In this document: piece by piece, positions 36,590 to 50,838 of the stretch
Layout of the letters: each line of letters begins with the position of its first letter
How positions within the stretch are numbered: the stretch's first letter is position 1
Assembly: GCA_030765065.1 (NCBI GenBank)
Contig: CM060986.1
Coordinates: forward strand, 79,291,573-79,355,572
Direction of reading: 5' to 3'
Origin: Deroplatys truncata
Lineage: Eukaryota; Arthropoda; Insecta; Mantodea; Mantidae
Length of the DNA: 64,000 bases
The notes under the pieces: model-generated
Seen by the model: the letters and a program-made list of their open reading frames with translations, nothing else
Told to the model about the DNA's origin: nothing
Databases searched by the model: none
Translations under genes and position numbers: made by a program

Positions 36590-37732
36590 TCAGAGCCAGT
36601 CAAAGCATTTCCCCATTACATAGTTAATACAGAGCCTGTTGCTTTATGCTTTTGCCTTTTATCATAACAAATGTTGGCCAAAATGGTTTCAATTGACATT
36701 TTGTTGCAGCCACATGGAAGCATAGAGCAGGTTAGAATAACAGTCAAATATTACTGCATTATTATTATTATTGTTATTATAATGATGAATTATTTACTTA
36801 TTGCCTTTAATGGCTGTGATCATATTGACAACTTTATTTTTAAAAATAGTTGCTTGATTTTAAGTCATTTCTATTGGGTTTTTACTTGAATTTCCATTTT
36901 GAAGGCTAGGAGCAATCCATCATCTTGGAATATTTTTCTGTTCTAAGCTGTTTTTGCATCCCCCAAAAATCTCACATCCTTTTTTTGGTCCCCTGTTCTA
37001 CATCAAGCAGTTGTCATCTCATTTACCAGATTAGTACTTGCAAAATTATTATGTCATAAAAAATTTTAAGATAAAACAACTAATGATAGTATCACATCAA
37101 ATAGGTTAAGCAAGGTAATTTTGATGTCCTGCGCCATGGCTTACTGTACTGAAGAGTGGAGTATTCTGTAAGGGTGCTAATGTTTCGGACGATATAGAAT
37201 TGTAATGCACTTGAGGATCTATGATAGGTAGCAGTCTGTAGGTCATATAAATCAATATTCTGGCTGCATATCTCACCAAATTGGTTGGGTGACATCCACC
37301 TATGCCATATGCATGTGTGCATGATGCTGGCAATTTGGTTGGTCAGCCCAGACTCTTCACAGCTATCATGCCACATATTGTTTTGAGATATTCTTGATGT
37401 GCCAATTTTGACAGTATTTGGACACAGGATTTTATGAATTTCTGCAGTTAGACTTTTATTGTTTAGCTACAGTTTTGTGGGACAGCTGCTTATATAACAG
37501 GCAGACAATTTTACATTTCCAAAATCAAGGAAAGTGTATCATCTCCAATTTTTACATTATATAGAAAAATTTCTTCTACTACACACTTGATACCCTTGAA
37601 ACTGCCAGGCACGTGGATTGTGATCAAAGGTACCAGTAAATAGTTCTGAATTTCTAGATTTATTACAGTGGTATAAATATTGTTGTCAGGTTATGGTTCT
37701 GTAGGGGACAAATTTGATACAGTATCTTATTT
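36590..37732. other. Intergenic, no gene recognised
   Basis: Contains a 94-codon minus-strand open stretch (37092-37376: HDSCEESGLTNQIASIMHTC) that could be transposon debris but matches no family I know. Confidence 0.4.
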
Positions 37733-37847
37733 TATTTTCTTGATCACTTACCTATGGCCAATAGAGAAAGTATAAATATTCCACCAAAATGCATGTTTTG
37801 AAGTGCATTGAACCTCCCCAAAAAGTATTTTTAGGAAAAGGTCCTCA

Positions 37848-37850
<3 letters not shown>

Positions 37851-37904
<54 letters not shown>

Positions 37905-37916
37905 AGAGGGAGAGAA
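37851..37916. repeat. (GA)n microsatellite
   Basis: About 25 GA units followed by a G-rich tail, at the internal simple-repeat site of a family R copy. Confidence 0.95.
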
Positions 37917-37980
37917 AATTCAAGAATGAAAAAATCGGATAAATAGCAAACTTGGTATTTAAGTTCAGCATCTTCCAAGG

Positions 37981-38262
37981 AGTTGTCCTCCATAGTGTAG
38001 TGGTTATCATGCTAGCCTCTAGTTTCCGAGGTTGTGGGTTCAAACCCGGCGGAAGGCAATGGATTTTTTCGGGCGTAAAAATCCTTAGTATGGCTTCCTT
38101 CGGAAGGGAAGTAAAGCTTCCGTGGTCCGTGTTGTAGATTTACGGCACATAAAAGAAACTCTAGCTTGATAAAGAGGCCTCTGAGCAAGATTACTGATCT
38201 TTCATGCGCAACATAGAACTATAGCAGTTAAAGAGTGTCCATAAATACAATTCAATTTCAAT
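37981..38262 (+). repeat. SINE-A copy nested in family R
   Basis: Head GTCCTCCATAGTGTAGTGGT, B box GTGGGTTCAAACCCGGCGG, body GGGCGTAAAAATCCTTAGTA. The flanks CTTCCAAGGA and CTTTCAAGGA are a likely imperfect target duplication. Confidence 0.88.
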
Positions 38263-38935
38263 CTTTCAAGGATATGATAAAAAAAAATTTCCCGACCTCA
38301 AACTATGCTGTACAAGCAAATTTGCTAATTCTTTATTTTATCAAAAATGACTAACAATTTTAATTAAAATACCATCTGCTTAAGATATGTTTACAACTAA
38401 TAAAATCTATATCTTGAATTTTCTGCAGATAGCCTGTGAAGTCCTGTTCATTCTAAATAAATGTAAAATGTTTATGACTGGTGCACCTTAAGAGAGAGAC
38501 AAAAGCATTGCATTAAAACCCATAGTTTATGTCAGATACATTTTTTTCTGACAGTAACTGTTTCCATGACATTCATTGCTATTCATTTGAGTTATCCAAC
38601 AGTTTCCATATTACATTTCTTGAATGCTAAAGCTACCATTCTTTTCTTTCTTGCAATGCCATGCACAGTGTGTAGAATTTCAAAGCTATATAGCAATCTG
38701 CTCTTTAAAGATTTGACTACCACTTCAGCCTCCTGTTTCCCTTGTGCCTACAACAAAATATGTAATGAAACAATTTCTGCAAACATATATCTTGATTATA
38801 AGGTAGATAGAAATATAAGTTTTGTGAGAATAGTTTGTAAAAGAGAGAAAAATAAATGATAGTAGGTAGAGAAAGTTATGTGAATGTAATGCATTCTTTT
38901 ATTTCTGTGAATGATTACAAGTACCTTTTGTTTTT

Positions 38936-39072
38936 AAGGCCCATGTTGAAGCTCCAGTTTCAGGTTCAATGATTTTAGCTGGAGTTTTATTAAAGTTAGG
39001 AGGTTATGGTTTATTGCGAGTGTTTGAATTCTTGATGAGAGTTGGGATATTAATTAATGTATTTTGATTTTC
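38936..39072 (+). other. NUMT: fragment of mitochondrial nad4
   Basis: The plus strand reads [20 protein letters not shown] and [13 protein letters not shown], the highly conserved core of NADH dehydrogenase subunit 4 of animal mitochondria. Downstream the frame crosses TGA at a place where mitochondrial code gives Trp (NVF-W-F), fitting mitochondrial origin. Only about 137 bp is present and no flanking mitochondrial gene is seen, so it is a small nuclear insertion. Confidence 0.88.
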
Positions 39073-39570
39073 CAAGTACTTAATTAAAGATGAGCAAAAT
39101 ATATTCTGAAGATTAACTGGTAGCTGCAACTAAGCTATTGCATCTTTATTTTTGTGCTAAGTTTTGTTAGTAGTTTATAAAGGAGTAAACTTTTTTCTTT
39201 TTATTATTTTAATTTTGCTATTTCTATCCCAAAGTTAATGCACAAATACATCCTAGTTATCACAGTATAATGTAAATATATATTTCATATTATGAGTGTA
39301 TTCACTTACATCTAGCCATAAATATCTTTTGTGTTAAAAATAATTATATTTTTCAATTCAAGCCTTTCATGAAATATCTGTTACATGCAGACAATCAAAT
39401 GCAGGATGCACCAAAGTGGATAACATTAATTGAAATGGTTGAAAGCACACGATAACTTAGATTCTCAGTAAACATGTGCATGCCATCCTGTTCAGTTTGA
39501 CACTAATGTTTTGTATTCTTTCAGGTAGTTAAAGCTGGCACTGGAAGCAAGAAGGGCAGTTGAAGAAAAC

Positions 39571-39610
39571 ATGTCGGAAAACATTTTCTTGTTTGTTCCA
39601 AACCTAATTG
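39571..39610 (+). CDS. CDIPT: CDIPT (phosphatidylinositol synthase), coding exon 1
   Basis: CDIPT makes phosphatidylinositol from CDP-diacylglycerol and myo-inositol in the endoplasmic reticulum membrane. This exon holds the start ATG (A at -3) and encodes MSENIFLFVPNLI plus the first base of Gly14, almost the same as the N-terminus of animal CDIPT. It ends at donor GTATGA (39611). The exon begins at or after 39525, preceded by a good acceptor (TTTTGTATTCTTTCAG), so 39525-39570 is 5' UTR and an upstream non-coding exon must exist. Intron 1 is 4,294 nt (39611-43904) and contains a Tigger relic, a family R copy and an ATT microsatellite. Confidence 0.92.
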
Positions 39611-39808
39611 GTATGAACATTTACTTATTTTTAGTAGAGTTTACAATATTAAAAAACACTATGTTTTATTTAGTCAGTGAACTTGATTGACCCAAGTATT
39701 TTCCTCTTTTTTATTTAAAATATTTATTGATCATAACCAATCTACAGACTGACCACTTATTTTCACATCTTGACTTTGCAACACATTTACAGGAATTAGT
39801 AATAGGTA

Positions 39809-40560
39809 CAGTAGATTCATAATTATCTGAGCTAATTGGGACTGACACTACATCAGATATGGAAAAACTGAGATAATATGGAGATAATGTGTTAATAGGT
39901 TGCAAATGATGAAAAAATGCTTAAAGTTCTATATTATTTATTACAATATAATTCCTTAAAATTTACTTTGAATACTTTTTTGATTTTAAATAAAACAAAA
40001 AGATTACAATATTAAATGAGAAGATTACTTTTGAAGAAAGCCTTTCATAGCTTTTTAACCCCTTGCCTCTCTTGGATGTTAAGATGTAATACCAATGCTA
40101 TAGGACAGTAGATCAAGTAGTATAGACTCTTCTTGCTGTTCAGTGTTGGCTATAGCAGCTTAAGTCCCTCAGAATATGATATTTTCTGGGTGTTCTTGTT
40201 GGTGTCCTGCAGCTCTTCAGGAGTGATGACTATATCAACACTAGTGCCATCATTCAGCTTTGTTGATCTTAGGATGTCTTCTACTGGACATCAGCTCATT
40301 TCCTAGCTAGTTATGTACCATTCAACTTGGTTGACACATGCCACCTAACATCACACTGATACAAAAAGTATGTATGTTTATTTTCCAACAACTCCCTCAG
40401 TTAACCTGGAGCCTTGGTTAATGGTAAGTCTACTACTGTAAGATTCCTTAGCACACTACAAGAATACTGTTCGGTTTTTCTGAGCCAGCTCATGTGGTTT
40501 GGTCCTCCTTAATAGCTGCAATCCACTGGCTTTATCATGGACAGCTTGAATTTCAGGATT
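39809..40560 (-). mobile_element. Second Tigger relic
   Basis: The left end CAGTAGATTCATAATTATCT follows TA (39807-39808), and GAGCTAATTGGGACTGAC continues it, a good match to Tigger terminal repeats. The minus strand at about 40300-40020 gives an acidic tail-like peptide (GTSVDIVITPEELQDTNKNT, then SYSEGLKLL) resembling Tigger C-termini. The rest of the transposase is missing or cut by the family R copy at 40598. Confidence 0.6.
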
Positions 40561-40597
40561 CACATAAATTTAAAGGTGATGATAATACTTTGCTGCA

Positions 40598-40728
40598 TTT
40601 TTACTTTCTCTACTACATATAGTAAGTAGGGGAAGTAGTGTATTCCACCCAAAAATTCGATACCGAGATTTCACCGGAAATATGTTTTGAGACCCCCTGA
40701 ATCCAAAAAAAGCATTTTTGGAAACATG

Positions 40729-40774
<46 letters not shown>

Positions 40775-41465
40775 CAGCATAACTCAGAAACGAACAGTCG
40801 GATAAACACCAAACTTGGTATTTAGATTCAGTATCCTCCAGAGATGCGACACGAAGGTTTTCAAGAAAATCCCCCCACCCCAGACTACCCTTTACATGGA
40901 ACATTTTTTGAAAATTTTCTCAAAAATGGCTCTAACGATTTTGATTAAAATATCATATGTTTAAGATATTCTCATGAGAAATGAAATGTATATCTCAAAT
41001 TTTCTGGGAATGTCTCCAAAAGTATTCATCATTGTGAACGACTTTTGCATAACTGGTAACCCATAAGAGATAGACAAAATTTTACTACACAAAAAATGTA
41101 GATCATGTTAAAATACACAATTTATGTCATATACATTTTTTTTGTTGAGTGAGCCGTTTTCGAGATATTGCTTGTTATTCCCTTAAATTTTCCAATACTT
41201 ATACTTTTTCTCAAATTCGTTATTCATTTTTTTTATGTCCTGGACATGCAAAGAGAATGGAATGCGCCACATAGCAACCAGCACTTAAAATATTTGACTA
41301 TCGCTTAAAACCTACCATATTCCCCTTGCATCTACAAGAAAATTAGCAATAATATTGACATCTCGATATCTCGATTAACATGAAGTATATGGAGAATAAG
41401 CGTTTGTAAAAATAGTTTGTACAAGAGTAGAGAAAGTCATGTGAGTGCAACACATCAGATTTTTT
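40598..41465 (-). repeat. Family R element, copy 5, full length
   Basis: Starts TTTTTACTTTCTCTACTACA and ends AGTCATGTGAGTGCAACACA(TCAGATTTTT). The internal site carries (GT)20. It lies in CDIPT intron 1. Confidence 0.88.
40732..40772. repeat. (GT)20 microsatellite
   Basis: Uninterrupted GT run at the internal simple-repeat site of family R copy 5. Confidence 0.95.
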
Positions 41466-43904
<2,439 letters not shown>

Positions 43905-44039
43905 GATATTCCAGAATATTGCTGGCACTGATATCGTTCTACTATATGCCAAGTAACTATTTGGTGGCATGCTGGTGCTACATCATCAGTGGATTACTTG
44001 ATGCTTTTGATGGTCATGCAGCGAGATACTTTGATCAGA
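43905..44039 (+). CDS. CDIPT: CDIPT coding exon 2
   Basis: A 135-nt exon completing Gly14 and encoding residues 15-58 plus one base of Ser59. It covers the first membrane helices (YSRILLALISFYYMP, then LVACWCYIISGLL) and the first half of the CDP-alcohol phosphotransferase motif, D46-x2-D49-G50-x2-A53-R54. These aspartates bind the metal ions and the CDP-lipid in this family. Acceptor TTTCAG|GA, donor A|GTTAGT. A mariner-like element begins only 60 bp beyond the exon end. Confidence 0.95.
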
Positions 44040-44098
44040 GTTAGTATATGCATTCTCAACTGACAGAATATATCATACAAAATGTATCCTACAGTATA

Positions 44099-45974
44099 CA
44101 GGGTGAATCACCTAAAACTTGCACCGCAAATATTTCAGAAATGGAAAGTGCTATTGATGTGCAGATTTCACACTATTGATTGGTAGTCAGAGGCTTGTAC
44201 ATGTAGCCTATAAACAGATTTTAGTAACACTGAGAAAGTGTATTTTTTCAGCAAACATACAATTTTTAAATAGAATAATGCCTAGTTACATCAACAGAAT
44301 AAATGTAGGGTAAATTAGAATGTCAGTGGCGTTTGTTGCAACATTCTAGTGCACTTGGTTTACGAGAAATCTTATTTTGAAACTTTTATGCACCTACACT
44401 TGTACAACCTGTGGTAGCACAAATTAAAGAAAAACAAAAGGGAATTACAATACTTCTGTGGATTCTTATAAGTAAAGAGAACATAGCCCTTCAAAGGTTG
44501 TGTTCAAAATGACCACTGGCAGCTACAATACACGCTTCCAGTCTGCTATGGAAAGATTGCTGCACACGTTCTAGCATTTCAGCGGAAATTTTAGAGCAGG
44601 CAGCAGGAATATGTCATTTCATATCATCTGGTGTAGTTGGTACATCTTGTAGACAGTGTCTTTCAGCCTTCCCCACAGAAAAAAGTCTAAAGGGGTCAGA
44701 TCCAGTGAACGGATCGGCCAAGGTACAGGTTCTCTTCATCCAATCCAATGGTTTGTAAACAATCCTTTAAGACAAGCTGTAGTATTTCGTGCATTGTGGG
44801 CTGGACAGCCATCATGTTGGTACCACAGGTTCCTCCTACTCTGCAAAGGAATGTCTTCTAGCATCTGTGGCAGATGGTCTGTCAGGAGGCTGCAATACTT
44901 GTATGAGTTCATTGTTCCTTCTATGAACAAAGGGCCTATGAGCTGATGGTTCATTATCCCACACCACACGTTTAAACTCCATGGATGCTGACGTTCCACC
45001 TGACGAAGCCAACGGGGATTGTCAACAGACCAATAGTGCATGTTTCTGCGGTTTACCTACCCATGATTAGTAAACATTACCTCATCACTAAACAAGATAC
45101 ATGATGAATCTGGAGTATCATGTCTTAATGCCTATGTACAAAAGTTAACATGATTCTCAAAATCGTTTCCATGCAGCCCTTGATGGAGTGAGATGTGATA
45201 GGGATGGAACCTATGTCAATGGAGAATGCGCAGTACACTTGCCTGACTTATGCCACTTCCATGTGCGATTGTGTGAGAACTAATTTGCGGATCTACTGCA
45301 ACGACAGCCAAAACATTAATTTCTGCCTCTTCTCCAGTCACTTATTTGTTTCTGTTACATTTTCTAGGTGTTACAGTACCACTTTCACGTAATTGGTTGA
45401 AGAGGTTGATAAATAATTGCAGAGATGGTTGACGTCTATTGGGATACATTTCTGCATACACCATACAGGAACGAACTGCATTCTACCTACACTATGAGCA
45501 TGTCGGCTTTTTCTGCATTAGTAAATCCCATCTTCCACTCATGACTTGCTGCTTGAACTGTCACAAACTAACTGACCAGAAAGTCGCAATGCAATCAATG
45601 AACAGAAAACACAATGCAAACAAACATAACAACATTGTACCTAGCAATTAAGCAGGTTGAATGGGACAAACAATTGTCGGGGTGGAAACTTTTCAAAATA
45701 CGATTTCGCGTAAACCACTTGCACTAGAATCGTGCAAAACAACGCCACTGACATTCTAATTTACCCTACCTTTATTCTGTTGATGTAGCTAGGCATTGTT
45801 CCATTTAAAAAATTGTATGTTTGCTCAAAAAATACACTTTCTCAGTAGTATTAAAATCTGTTTATAGGCTGAATGTACGAGCCCCTGAATACCAATCAAT
45901 GCTGTGAAAACTGCACATCACGAGTACTTACATTTCCGAAATATTTGGGTGCAAGTTTTAGGTGAATCACCCTG
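44099..45974 (-). mobile_element. Full-length mariner-like element (second mariner lineage)
   Basis: Both ends are visible: CAGGGTGAATCACCTAAAAC at 44099 and its inverse ending at 45974, each flanked by TA (44097-44098, 45975-45976). The TIRs stay alignable well beyond 100 bp. The minus strand carries a decayed transposase: WSLNVWCGIMNHQLIGPLFI, the catalytic WYQHDGCPAHNARN block and HLPQMLEDIPL. Frameshifts and missing N-terminal sequence make it inactive. Its transposase differs clearly from the mariner at 48409. Confidence 0.88.
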
Positions 45975-45989
45975 TATAATTTGTATAGT

Positions 45990-46540
45990 GGCTTCTCTCT
46001 CTCTCTCTCTCTCCTTCTACCATCTGCCTACATAGTAGATAAAGGGAGTATTATATTCCACCCAGAATTTTAAGCCTATATTTTACTGCAAATGTACATT
46101 TTGAGGTCCAATGAACCCAGAAAAAGAATTTTTGGAAAAGTATATAAGGAGTGAGTGAGAGGGAGGGGAGGAAGAATATAACTCAAAAACAATAGATTGA
46201 ATAAATACATGACATTTGAATTACACACTGTTTAAAGATGCCGAGTGAAGATTTTCAATTTACTCACCCCAAACTATGCTCTACATGGAAACATTTTTGT
46301 TATTTTTCATTTGCTCGAAAATGGCTCTTGACGATGTTTATTAAAACACAATATAGTTGAGATATTAATGCGACAAATTAAAAGTATAGCTTGAATTTTC
46401 TGTGATTGGCCTGTTAAGTCCTCTTTGTACTGACTGAATTTTATATAATTTTGTATAAAGGGAAATTATAGGAGAGAGACCTAACCTTGCTGCTGGAGAA
46501 ATATAGAGCTCATTAAAATACAGAGTTTAGTAGTAATAGC
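45990..46540 (-). repeat. Family R element, diverged copy 6
   Basis: Shared blocks: ATATTCCACCCAGAATTTTA, GAGGTCCAATGAACCCAG, TATAACTCAAAAACAATAGA, ACCCCAAACTATGCTCTACA. The internal site is a GA/GGA-rich tract (46150-46172), and a (TC)n run flanks it at 45993-46014. The right end is unclear. Confidence 0.65.
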
Positions 46541-47536
46541 ATATCGAATAGAAGGAGAAGTGTGATCACTGTAGTAGTTCATGTGTTCCGCTGCACAGCT
46601 GGTATTGCAATTGGGTGTGCAGTACAGTGCTAATACCATGCTAATACAAACACTGTAGTGTGTAGCAGGAAATGCACTGGAGAACAAGTAAAAAATAAAA
46701 ATAAAAAATAGTACAGCTTAATAGTACACTTACGCATGCACATTCTCACATTCGTTCACAGAAATGCTAGATAATAATGCTACTACTAGAATGCAAAAGG
46801 CATGAAAGGAAGAAAATAAAATGTAACAACTTTTTTACTCACTATGTTATTAACTATACATTTACGTATTTTGCAGCATTTTCCCTGTGAATAAAGAGCT
46901 AACTTTGCTGCAAGAATTCTTACAATCTACTTGTATTTTGTTCTACTGATAAAAGTGTTCTCACCAACTGTGAAGTCAACTCTTAGTAACTTTCAGCAAT
47001 TTCTTAGATGATTTTGCTGCCTTTGATGATTGTATTTCCTTTCCATTTCTTTGGCGTAAAAAGAGAATCAGCACTTCATGTAATGTAAATCATTTTGGGG
47101 ACAAGATCCAGTACATGTTCCTCATGACATCCAATTCCAGAATCAATAGGTACTAATTTGATTAACACTGTCACAACAATCAAAAAGCATATCACTGCAC
47201 AAACACCTTTCACATGAAAGTTTCTCTGCTAGAACCTTCCTACTTGTGAAAAAACACTATATACAGATTTAGAACGGCACATAAGGCACAAATCAGCTGT
47301 ACCAGATTTGTAGTCTTTAATTGTTGTAAAAAGTGATATATCAGTACACTTGCCATACAGTAAATTAACTCATCTTTACAATGTGTGCCCTTTGAATTAT
47401 TATGCGCTATATATTCACTCAAGTGATATACTAGGTATTCTTTAGCGACAACTTTCTCAGTCGCTTCAGGTACATTGTTTTCCCAATCCAGTATATCAGG
47501 CAGCTGAATCACAATTTTGCCCTTAATTTTTGATCT

Positions 47537-47652
47537 CTAACTTTATTTAATTCCCTTATTGTGGCGTATAGTGTCCTTTGCTAATAACCTCATTAACTTT
47601 CTTTAATTCCCCTATTGAGGCTTACAGTGTCCTTTGCTAATAACCCTATTTG
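47537..47652. repeat. 57-bp tandem duplication
   Basis: TTTAATTCCCTTATTGTGGC with AGTGTCCTTTGCTAATAACC recurs as TTTAATTCCCCTATTGAGGC with the same downstream block. Two copies lie within the P-element-like region. Confidence 0.85.
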
Positions 47653-49174
47653 GTTATTGAATGATGTTAAAGGCGGCTCTTGCCTATACTCACAATTGTC
47701 TCCAGATGATATTGCTAATTTGGTGAGAACATAAATCGATTGTAACATATGTAACTGTAGAAAATTGATTGAGATGGATGATTGTCGCAACTTGACCATA
47801 AAATTCCAAAGTGTCTTTCTATTGGGTCTTGATTCAACTTAGCTGTGAGTAGGTATTTGAATCCATTTCCCCACAAATATTCTTTCACTTCCAGTGTACA
47901 CTGTATGGTTACTCTTAAAGACTGTAATGTCCTTTCACATGCTAAAGTGTTGTGCTCTTTATTAAGAAGTGCTTTCTACCTTGTAAGTATATCAACTTTA
48001 TTTGAACCTCTGCACAATCCATTTACAAGTAATGATGAATTTAATATATCTATGATGAAATTTAGATCTCTGGTGAACTGTTCTGGCTTTTTCACTTCCT
48101 TCGAGTCCAGCAAAGGATATGTCCTGGAAGAATTTAATGCCATTAGCCACTGATTGGCTAAACAGCTGAAAAGCAAGCCTCATATTCATTTTTTGAGATG
48201 TATTTGGATCAGTATGAGCTTTCATAAGCTTGAACACTGTCTCATTTTCCAGAAAACTCAGAAGAGGTATATGCTTCATAAAGCCGTCAATAATACAGAA
48301 AATGTATTTGTTGCATTGTTGTAAGAAAGTTCATTCTTATTATGGAAATTATTTCTTATGCATTTTATGTATAGAGTCTGAAAAAGCCCAAAGTCACCTG
48401 TATATATACGAGGGCAAATAAAAAAGTCTTTGCCCCTATTTTTTTTTCTGGTAACATAAGATACATACAACCAACTAAACATGTAGATATTATTCCTTGT
48501 ACCTTTCACTATTTTTCCACATAGTCCCCGTGCCGGTTCAGATATTTGTCCCATCGCAGCACTAATTTTGCAATGCTGCTGCAGTAGAAGTTAGCCATCT
48601 GACTACGGAACCACTGTTCACTGGTATCTTGACTTTGTTGTTGCAAGTGAATCGCTGTCCTGCCAGGAACTTCTTCAGTGGACTGAAAAGATGGAAATCA
48701 CTAGGGGGCAAGATCCGGGTTGTATAGTGGATGCACTAGAAACTCCCAGTGAAAGTTCCTTAGCTTGCCGACGGTCTTGTTTACCACATGTGGTCTTGCA
48801 TTGTCGTGGAGGATGATCACGTCAACATCGAGAATCCTGCAGCGCTTCTTTCTGATCGCAGTCCACAGAAGTGACAGTGTGGAACAATACTGTCGGCATT
48901 GATGGTGGCACCTCGCGGCATGAAATCCAGCAATCCATGGCAATCCCAGAATGCCATTAACATCACTTTATGAACAGATGGCGCAGTATGGAATTTCTTT
49001 TTCACAGGAGACTGCGGATGTTTCCACAGCATACTCTGCTGTTTTGATTCTGGCATGTAATGAAGTACCCACATTTCATTGCCAGTAACAATGCGATCCA
49101 GGAAATTGTCACCCTTCTCGGCATATCATTGCAGATGATTCAAAGAAGCAATCATTCGCTTGCCTTTCATCATG

Positions 49175-50119
49175 TGCGAGAGAAACAAATTGTATGTGTG
49201 TTTAAAAGCACCACGTTGTGGAAGCCAATTTACGAGAGCAAATATGTGTTTACTTCATGCGAAGCCATCTTGTGTGACGTCATTCGTTGGTCTGGTCCAT
49301 AGTTCCCTCTGGCGTAGCAATTTGTATCAGTTTTTGAAATAATTTATTTTAAATGTCCTCCGGCGAGCTGTTTGGGATCGAACATGTTTCTCTTGCAGGG
49401 TGTGAAGCGTAAAGGAATCTTTTGTCTAGAAATGATATTGACGAAGAAGTTGGTTGTATAATCTTTATTGCAGAACACGTTCACGAACACTTTCACAGAT
49501 TTATCTAGATAATCGCCATACTGAAACTGTTTGTAATAACTGCTTATCACTTTTAACTCACGTACTTCAACTTTATATATTCAACTGTATAATACTTTAT
49601 AAGATTTCTCGTACTTCTGCTGCGCGTAACTTTACGAATTGAGAGACCGACATGAGAATCTTGTTGAACTGGGAGCTGACGTGTTATGTGTTGAGAATCT
49701 TGTTGAACACTGGGGGACCCGCTACCTCGACCTGGCTTATTTATAGGCTAGCCTTAAGATACGCCTAATGATTATAAATGAAATGCTATTGGCTAATAAA
49801 ACGCGCCAACATTAGCGTCTATTTTAACATCCAATGAAAACCACTAATACATATTTCTTTTAGAGAACATTCTGGAAGCTTTTTTACCGAAAAGGCGCGA
49901 AACATTACGTAACTTCCTGGTTCCCGGTAACGATAAACAACTCACTCCACCGCTGCATTCTTGTGTTATTGTTAACAGTTTCAGTAAAGCCATATATTAT
50001 TATTTACCAATAATAATTACAATTATTAAACCTCCGAAATCAATGTTACATAAAAATACATATTCATATTACTATCATTATTTACATTAAAGTAATTTGT
50101 GATACAAATTACCGTCTCA
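49175..50119 (-). repeat. 3' LTR (left), 945 bp
   Basis: In minus orientation it starts TGAGACGGTAATTTGTATCA. A TATA box (TATAAATA, 49745-49738) and a polyadenylation signal AATAAA (49469-49464) give a U3-R-U5 layout. The portion 49273-50119 is nearly identical to the other LTR (one difference seen: T at 49410 versus G at 52542). The last part, 49175-49272, is clearly diverged. Confidence 0.9.
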
Positions 50120-50136
50120 TATGCCCCACTAGAAAC
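50120..50136 (-). other. Putative polypurine tract region
   Basis: In minus orientation GTTTCTAGTGGGGCATA lies directly before the left LTR. It contains a short purine-rich core (AGTGGGG) and is weak compared with typical tracts. Confidence 0.45.
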
Positions 50137-50720
50137 ATAATTATAAATATTTATAACTTGTTTAGAAATTTTAAAATTGTGTTTTTAGTCTCCTAAATCT
50201 TGGAACACACGTTATCACTTTCACTTAACACTTCACACGCATTTAACACACTACATATGTTTTATCTCGCCACTACTTACTGGCTTTGGTTTAATTAATT
50301 TAGATATTAATCTTACATTACAATTTTTTTTATAGCAAATACTTTACCCTAAATTATTTAATGACTGTTACCAAATTGTTTACACTCTTATATTGTTGAC
50401 TAAAATTTATACATTTAAGATTTTTTTGTAATTGTTTAACATTTTTACCAAAATATTCACCCTCTATACAAATATTTACATCTCTTAAATCTAGGCAATG
50501 TTTCACCTTTTCTGTTTGCTACATAAGTATTTGTTTTGAATTATTTTTACCATTTTTGTTATTTTGAATTTTATTTTAACAATACTCTTTGAATTGTATT
50601 TATGTACTTTTAATTTAATATCATATTAAGTTTCAATCTTTGCACTCTTAATTTCAAATACTGTTACATTTACTAAATTTTTTTTTTTTTTTTTTTTATA
50701 ATTTATTTCTCTTTTCTCAT

Positions 50721-50758
<38 letters not shown>

Positions 50759-50838
50759 GTTAACCCTCTTACGTTCCAATACATTTCTCTGCAAGTCATC
50801 TTTACCTATCCAGCATTTAGTTTACATCTCATTGCTAT

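Larger units (their letters stand above)
37733..38895 (-). repeat. Family R element, degenerate copy 4, interrupted by SINE-A
   Basis: Shared blocks on the plus strand include AGAGAAAGTATAAATATTCC, AACTTGGTATTTAAGTTCAG and, after the SINE, CTTGAATTTTCTGCAGATAG. The end is GGTAGAGAAAGTTATGTGAA. A SINE-A copy splits it at 37981-38262. At the fixed internal site it has (GA)n instead of (GT)n. Confidence 0.7.

Noticed and set aside
37801..38043. Serine/leucine-rich ORFs across the GA tract
   Set aside because: Generated by the (GA)n microsatellite read on the minus strand.
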